Below, piece after piece: positions 6,456 through 9,639 of a DNA stretch of 9,639 bases. The DNA comes from JAHEIJ01 sp040235565 (lineage in GTDB: Bacteria > Pseudomonadota > Gammaproteobacteria > UBA6429 > Thiohalophilaceae). A model generated the notes under the pieces. It worked only from the letters and a program-made list of their open reading frames with translations, made no database searches and was not told where the DNA came from. Positions within the stretch are counted from its first letter, which is position 1, and each line of letters starts with the position of its first letter. Location: the NCBI GenBank assembly GCA_040235565.1, contig JBECLA010000049.1:1-9639 (forward strand). Reading direction: 5' to 3'. A program made the translations under genes and the position numbers.

Positions 6456-8468
6456 CTAACCTTTCAATGGCAAGGTAAATATAAATGTCGCGCCATTATT
6501 TATTTCACTCCGGGCAAACAATTTGCCGCCATGCGCCTCTATGATGGTTCGACTGATGGGCAATCCCATACCGATACCGTTCGGTTTTGTCGTTACAAAC
6601 GCATTGAAAATTTGCTCAATCTGACTGGCACTCAATCCCGGACCAGTATCCATGATTCTCACTTCGATCATCCCTTCTGCGTTTAATAGCGTATGTATAT
6701 GCACTGCACGCGTCAATGAATTTGCTTCGGCCATTGCGTCAATCGCATTCCGCACCAGGTTCAATATGACCTGTTCTATAAGAATTTTTTCGGTAATGAT
6801 TAACGGCAGGTTTTCATCCAACGTATAATTTACCTCAACCTTGTTGCGATGTAATTCGCTCATCGCCAGATTGATGACCGACTGGATGATTGTATTGATA
6901 TCCGTTGTTGACTTTTGCAATTCGCCCTTACTGACAAAATTACGCAAGCCACGAATGATGTCTCCGGAACGCTGCGCCTGCTGTTTGATACCACTCAATG
7001 CCGATGTCAGATCAGGATTCGCTGCCGGCATTGATTGCAGCATATACAAGCACGCATCGCTGTAAGTATTGATTGCGCTTAAAGGCTGGTTCAGCTCATG
7101 TGCAATCTGGGTCGCCATCTCACCCATGGTACTGAGGCGCGACACATGCGCCAACTCCAGCACGCGCTGCTTTTCTTTTTCTTCAATTTTTCGCTTCTCG
7201 GTAATATCGATCCCGGTACCAATGACATTTTTGACTTCTCCACCATCATCCAGTAACACTGTATTGGTCCAGACAATCATGCGCTTGTCGCCTTCCCTGG
7301 TTAACCAGTAATTTTCATACCGGCTGGGGAACATGCCTGCTTGCAGGTTTTTGATCACCCGGGTAACGGGCTCAATATCCTCTTCGAGCAGAAGTCGATC
7401 CCATACATATTCTCCTTTAATCTCCTCGAAGCGATACCCTGTAGTCTCCTCGCAGGCCCGATTGAACATCACGATCTTTCCTTCCCTGTCCAGTACGCAC
7501 ACAAGTGCCCCGACTGTATCTAATAACGTGGTGATAAATTCCCGTTCCGCACTCAGAATTTCCTGCGCCTTGATGCGGTGTTCAATTTCAATTTCCAGTA
7601 ACTGGTTGACCTTCTCCAGGTGTCGCGTTCGCTCCTTAACCCGTTGTTCGAGTTCATCCTGGGCAGCTTTGAGATCTGATTCGACCCGTTTTCGCTGCGT
7701 GATATCGGAAAACGTCACCACTGATCCGTTGATCGTTCCATTCACCCGGGTCGGCGCGGTGCGATATTCGACCGGAAAACTGCTGCCGTCAGCGCGCCAC
7801 AATACTTCATCGTCAACATGAAAGACTTTACCAAAGCGGGTTGAATTATAGACACGGCATTCTTTATCCAGGCACGGCGTGCCATCCGCACGGGTATGAT
7901 GGATCAGGGTATGAATATGTTTACCGAGCAACTGGCTTTCGTCGTTATAGCCCAGCATACGGAGGGCACTGGGATTGATAAAGGTACAGTTGCCTTCCAG
8001 GTCTACGCTGTAAATCCCCTCATCGGCGTATTGCAGTAATTGCTCTACCCCTTCTTTGTTGGTTTGAATATTTTCTCCACTGCGTTTACGTTCAATCGCA
8101 TAACGTACGACCCGGATCAGAACCTGGCCTGTGGCCTTACTTTTGTTGAGATAATCCTGGGCACCGTGCTTGACCGCTTCCAGTGCCATTTCCTGGTTAT
8201 CCTCATCACCAAGCACAATATAGGGGAGGGAAGGGTTGAGCTGGCTCAGGTGGCAACAGGAATCCAGTTTCCTGGTATCTGTCATTCCCACGTCCAGCAA
8301 CACGACATCGAAGGGTTGTTTATCGATGAGCGCTACGGCCTCAGACATAGTTGTCAAATGCGTGATGGCAAACTGGTCTGGCGCGACCTCATTGAGTGAA
8401 GCGTAAATCCTGTCTGCGTCAGCCGGTTCAGACTCAACCAGCAAAAGCCTGATTTTACTTGCGCCCAT
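6456..8468 (-). CDS. Soluble REC-PAS-PAS sensor histidine kinase (FixL-like output)
   Basis: A 670-residue cytoplasmic kinase without membrane segments. In order: receiver-like domain (about 5-125), PAS 1 (about 142-258), coiled coil (about 262-310), PAS 2 (about 312-428), HisKA dimerisation domain with phospho-acceptor His457 in QIAHELNQPLSAI, and HATPase_c (about 560-670) with N box NLVRNAIDAM (570-579), G1 DTGPGLS (607-613) and G2 GIGMGLPIS (631-639). The receiver keeps Asp59 (LLDVG) and Lys109 but has Ser13 in the acidic pair and Gly87 where Thr/Ser is usual. PAS 1 carries a Cys pair in CLDKEC (199-204). The known FixL heme-histidine motif is not evident, so an oxygen role cannot be claimed. 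ATG 8468 has GGGGA just upstream. Co-transcribed with the response regulator. Confidence 0.93.
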   Translation of the reverse strand: MGASKIRLLLVESEPADADRIYASLNEVAPDQFAITHLTTMSEAVALIDKQPFDVVLLDVGMTDTRKLDSCCHLSQLNPSLPYIVLGDEDNQEMALEAVKHGAQDYLNKSKATGQVLIRVVRYAIERKRSGENIQTNKEGVEQLLQYADEGIYSVDLEGNCTFINPSALRMLGYNDESQLLGKHIHTLIHHTRADGTPCLDKECRVYNSTRFGKVFHVDDEVLWRADGSSFPVEYRTAPTRVNGTINGSVVTFSDITQRKRVESDLKAAQDELEQRVKERTRHLEKVNQLLEIEIEHRIKAQEILSAEREFITTLLDTVGALVCVLDREGKIVMFNRACEETTGYRFEEIKGEYVWDRLLLEEDIEPVTRVIKNLQAGMFPSRYENYWLTREGDKRMIVWTNTVLLDDGGEVKNVIGTGIDITEKRKIEEKEKQRVLELAHVSRLSTMGEMATQIAHELNQPLSAINTYSDACLYMLQSMPAANPDLTSALSGIKQQAQRSGDIIRGLRNFVSKGELQKSTTDINTIIQSVINLAMSELHRNKVEVNYTLDENLPLIITEKILIEQVILNLVRNAIDAMAEANSLTRAVHIHTLLNAEGMIEVRIMDTGPGLSASQIEQIFNAFVTTKPNGIGMGLPISRTIIEAHGGKLFARSEINNGATFIFTLPLKG

Positions 8469-8552
8469 GATTCCCCAACGCCAGATTGTGTCCTACCAAG
8501 GTAATCGTCTCTTGCTTGAATGGCTTTAATGAATACCCAAGTATGGTACTAG

Positions 8553-8582
8553 GCTATAAAATCACTTTATTCTTTCATTCAA
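8553..8582 (-). promoter_or_regulatory. Candidate sigma70 promoter for the kinase/regulator operon
   Basis: On the reverse strand TTGAAT (8582-8577) and TATAGC (8558-8553) each match four of six consensus bases with an 18-base spacer. The leader to the kinase ATG would be about 77 bases. In AT-rich DNA such matches can occur by chance. Confidence 0.3.
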
Positions 8583-8605
8583 CAGTTATCACTTTAACCA
8601 TTATT

Positions 8606-8621
8606 AATATTAGGTAATATT
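8606..8621. promoter_or_regulatory. Perfect 16-base dyad AATATTA-GG-TAATATT
   Basis: Two 7-base perfect half-sites separated by two bases. It lies upstream of the candidate kinase promoter (8553-8582), a fitting place for an activator or autoregulatory operator. The binding protein is unknown. AT-rich dyads arise by chance more easily than mixed ones. Confidence 0.4.
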
Positions 8622-8789
8622 GGCTATATCTTCTATGTAAAACCACCGAATTTTGCCCCTCTAAATTTCACTGCTTGACACTATCCGAAAGAGTCTGGAT
8701 TCATACCCAGCTGAATGAAATATCGTGACTTTATATGTACTTATTGTGTGGTGATAGCATTACCAGCGAGACCTCATCACACGCCTCTT

Positions 8790-8804
8790 ATACGTATTAA
8801 TACG
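8790..8804. promoter_or_regulatory. Nested palindromes with TACG direct repeats, operator candidate
   Basis: ATACGTAT (8790-8797) overlaps the perfect 12-base palindrome CGTATTAATACG (8793-8804). TACGTAT and TACGAAT also repeat directly at a 10-base spacing (8791 and 8801), one helical turn. It lies about 165 bases before the exported-protein start. LuxR-type response regulators bind short sites of this kind as dimers, so the neighbouring FixJ-type regulator is a candidate ligand; this is inference. Confidence 0.4.
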
Positions 8805-8968
8805 AATATCGAAAGGTCTTTTTCGTGTCTACGCTTATAGTAGAAAGGAAATGGATTTGGTACCCAAACCCCAAATATGAAAATCGGCTTATAAAATTTT
8901 TGAATGATTCATAACAAGAATAAAGAAGCGCAACTGCAATACAGGAGTCAGCATAAGGGGATTATGCG

Positions 8969-9639
8969 ATGCGTCACGCAATGGCCATCGTTAGTGCAAT
9001 TATCAGCCTCGCGCTTGTCAGCGCGAATACCTTGGCTGCAACCCGGATAACCCTCAACGCGCCCAAATATTTATCTCTCGCCACCGGTGCCCCCACCGCG
9101 CCGAACCTGGCCCATAAAGCCAGAATCCAGCGTCTCGCGGATGGCACGTTGATCCTCGTCTATGCCGATGCGGTCGATAGCCAGTATCGGGCATGGGACT
9201 TTAACGGTGAGATACACGCCGCCAGGGATATTTACCTCACCTGGTCTAAAGACAATGGCCTGACCTGGTCAGACCCGCAAAATATTTCCAGTGGTGCCGC
9301 CCAGCATGATGGTCAGCTGTATGACCCCGACGGCAACGGCCCGGATGGCATTGCCAATACCGCCGACGACTTGCCACCCCAGGCCTTTTATGGCGATGTG
9401 GATAAAGCCAATATCTTTGCCCCCGGGCTGGGTAACAATGTACTGGTGTCTTGGACCAGCAAGCACTGCCCCGGACGACCTAGTACCAGTGTGGCGGAAT
9501 ATACCGCCCCCTATCTCAGTCTGACACCCGGTGTCATCCAGGTACCGTTTAGCTGTGTCTACATCGCCCGCCTGCAAAACACCACTACGAGCGTCAATTT
9601 TCTGCACGTCGATCAATTGACGAATGGCACCCGTGACGC
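8969..9639 (+). CDS. Exported Asp-box (sialidase/BNR-like) protein, partial at window end
   Basis: The frame stays open from ATG 8969 to the window edge (223 full codons), so only the N-terminal part is seen. MRHAMAIVSAIISLALVSANTLA (1-23) is a signal peptide with a likely cut before Ala24. The mature part contains SKDNGLTWSDP (93-103), an Asp-box/BNR motif (S-x-D-x-G-x-T-W) found in sialidase-type beta-propellers, preceded by the typical strand RDIYLTWS. DPDGNGPDGIANTADD (119-134) resembles a calcium-binding Asp/Gly loop. The start is set by AAGGGG (8955-8960), eight bases upstream; an overlapping ATG at 8964 hits a stop after 28 codons. Two cysteines (167, 196) may form a disulfide. The Asp-box is shared by many non-sialidase propellers, so no enzyme activity is claimed; a surface-anchored protein is possible but the C-terminus is missing. 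Confidence 0.8.
   Translation, partial: MRHAMAIVSAIISLALVSANTLAATRITLNAPKYLSLATGAPTAPNLAHKARIQRLADGTLILVYADAVDSQYRAWDFNGEIHAARDIYLTWSKDNGLTWSDPQNISSGAAQHDGQLYDPDGNGPDGIANTADDLPPQAFYGDVDKANIFAPGLGNNVLVSWTSKHCPGRPSTSVAEYTAPYLSLTPGVIQVPFSCVYIARLQNTTTSVNFLHVDQLTNGTRD

Larger units (their letters stand above)
8469..8968. other. AT-rich 500-base divergent intergenic control region
   Basis: No credible gene is present. GC content is much lower than in the flanking genes; 8581-8640, for instance, has only 14 G/C in 60 bases. The region must hold the reverse promoter for the two-component operon and a forward promoter for the exported protein. It contains two strong dyads (8606-8621 and 8790-8804), a 9-bp stem with one G-U pair (8746-8754 with 8774-8782, 19-base loop), and -10-like hexamers on the forward strand (TATAGT 8836-8841, TATAAA 8890-8895) without good -35 partners. 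A perfect TTGACA at 8675-8680 has no suitable -10 at 16-18 bases. Confidence 0.6.

Noticed and set aside
6456..8468. Calling the kinase and regulator fixL/fixJ oxygen sensors
   Set aside because: Output domains are FixL/FixJ-like, but no heme-binding PAS histidine motif is evident and no fix or nif genes are nearby, so gene symbols were left empty.
8675..8680. Perfect TTGACA -35 hexamer in the divergent region
   Set aside because: No acceptable -10 hexamer occurs 16-18 bases downstream, so it is not called as a promoter.
8851..8880. Nine-codon ORF ATG GAT TTG... in the exported-protein leader
   Set aside because: The purine-rich GAAAGGAA abuts the ATG too closely for normal initiation and the peptide has no leader-peptide features.
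8964..9050. Overlapping ATG at 8964 upstream of the exported protein
   Set aside because: This frame stops after 28 codons and has no signal peptide pattern; ATG 8969 gives a clear signal peptide and a frame open to the window end.
9269..9616. Reverse-strand and alternative-frame ORFs at the window end
   Set aside because: They lie opposite or within the exported-protein frame, which has a signal peptide and an Asp-box; the others show no recognisable motif.

Overview
The window looks like the chromosome of a gammaproteobacterium. HslU, UbiE and UbiJ all resemble their enterobacterial counterparts, and coding DNA is of moderate GC. A pyrophosphate-type phosphofructokinase with no ATP-type enzyme in view would suit an autotrophic, sulfur-oxidising or methylotrophic lineage. 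That placement is inference; no genus can be named from this stretch.

Layout. Positions 1-3842 form a forward, tightly packed housekeeping block: the last codons of hslV, then hslU (ATP-dependent protease), a DUF971 protein, ubiE (ubiquinone/menaquinone C-methyltransferase), an RDD-family membrane protein and ubiJ (lipid-binding ubiquinone factor). The last three are joined by 4-base stop/start overlaps (GTGA, ATGA), so the RDD protein is translationally tied to quinone synthesis. ubiB, which follows ubiJ in E. coli, is absent here. Positions 3843-5777 carry two forward genes: a 118-residue protein of unknown function, with an extended -10 promoter in front and a 13-bp hairpin behind, and a PPi-dependent phosphofructokinase with a lysine-rich N-terminal tail, ending at a strong bidirectional terminator.

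Positions 5835-8468 are on the reverse strand: a two-gene two-component system with a soluble REC-PAS-PAS histidine kinase and, 12 bases downstream, a FixJ-type response regulator. The kinase receiver lacks two usual active-site residues. A 500-base AT-rich divergent control region (8469-8968) with two dyads separates it from a forward gene at 8969 that runs off the window. That gene encodes an exported protein with an Asp-box (sialidase/BNR-type propeller) and an Asp/Gly-rich, calcium-loop-like stretch.

Working together: the first block combines protein quality control with respiratory quinone synthesis, and the kinase is a reversible PPi-linked glycolytic/gluconeogenic step. The two-component system is placed to control its own promoter and perhaps the divergent exported protein. 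No mobile element, CRISPR array, tRNA or rRNA was seen. I did not find a clear-cut new defence or mobile system. The most unusual items are the RDD gene inside the ubi operon, the Lys-rich PFP tail with a dnaX-like slippery heptamer, the degenerate receiver, and the divergent regulator/exported-protein pair.
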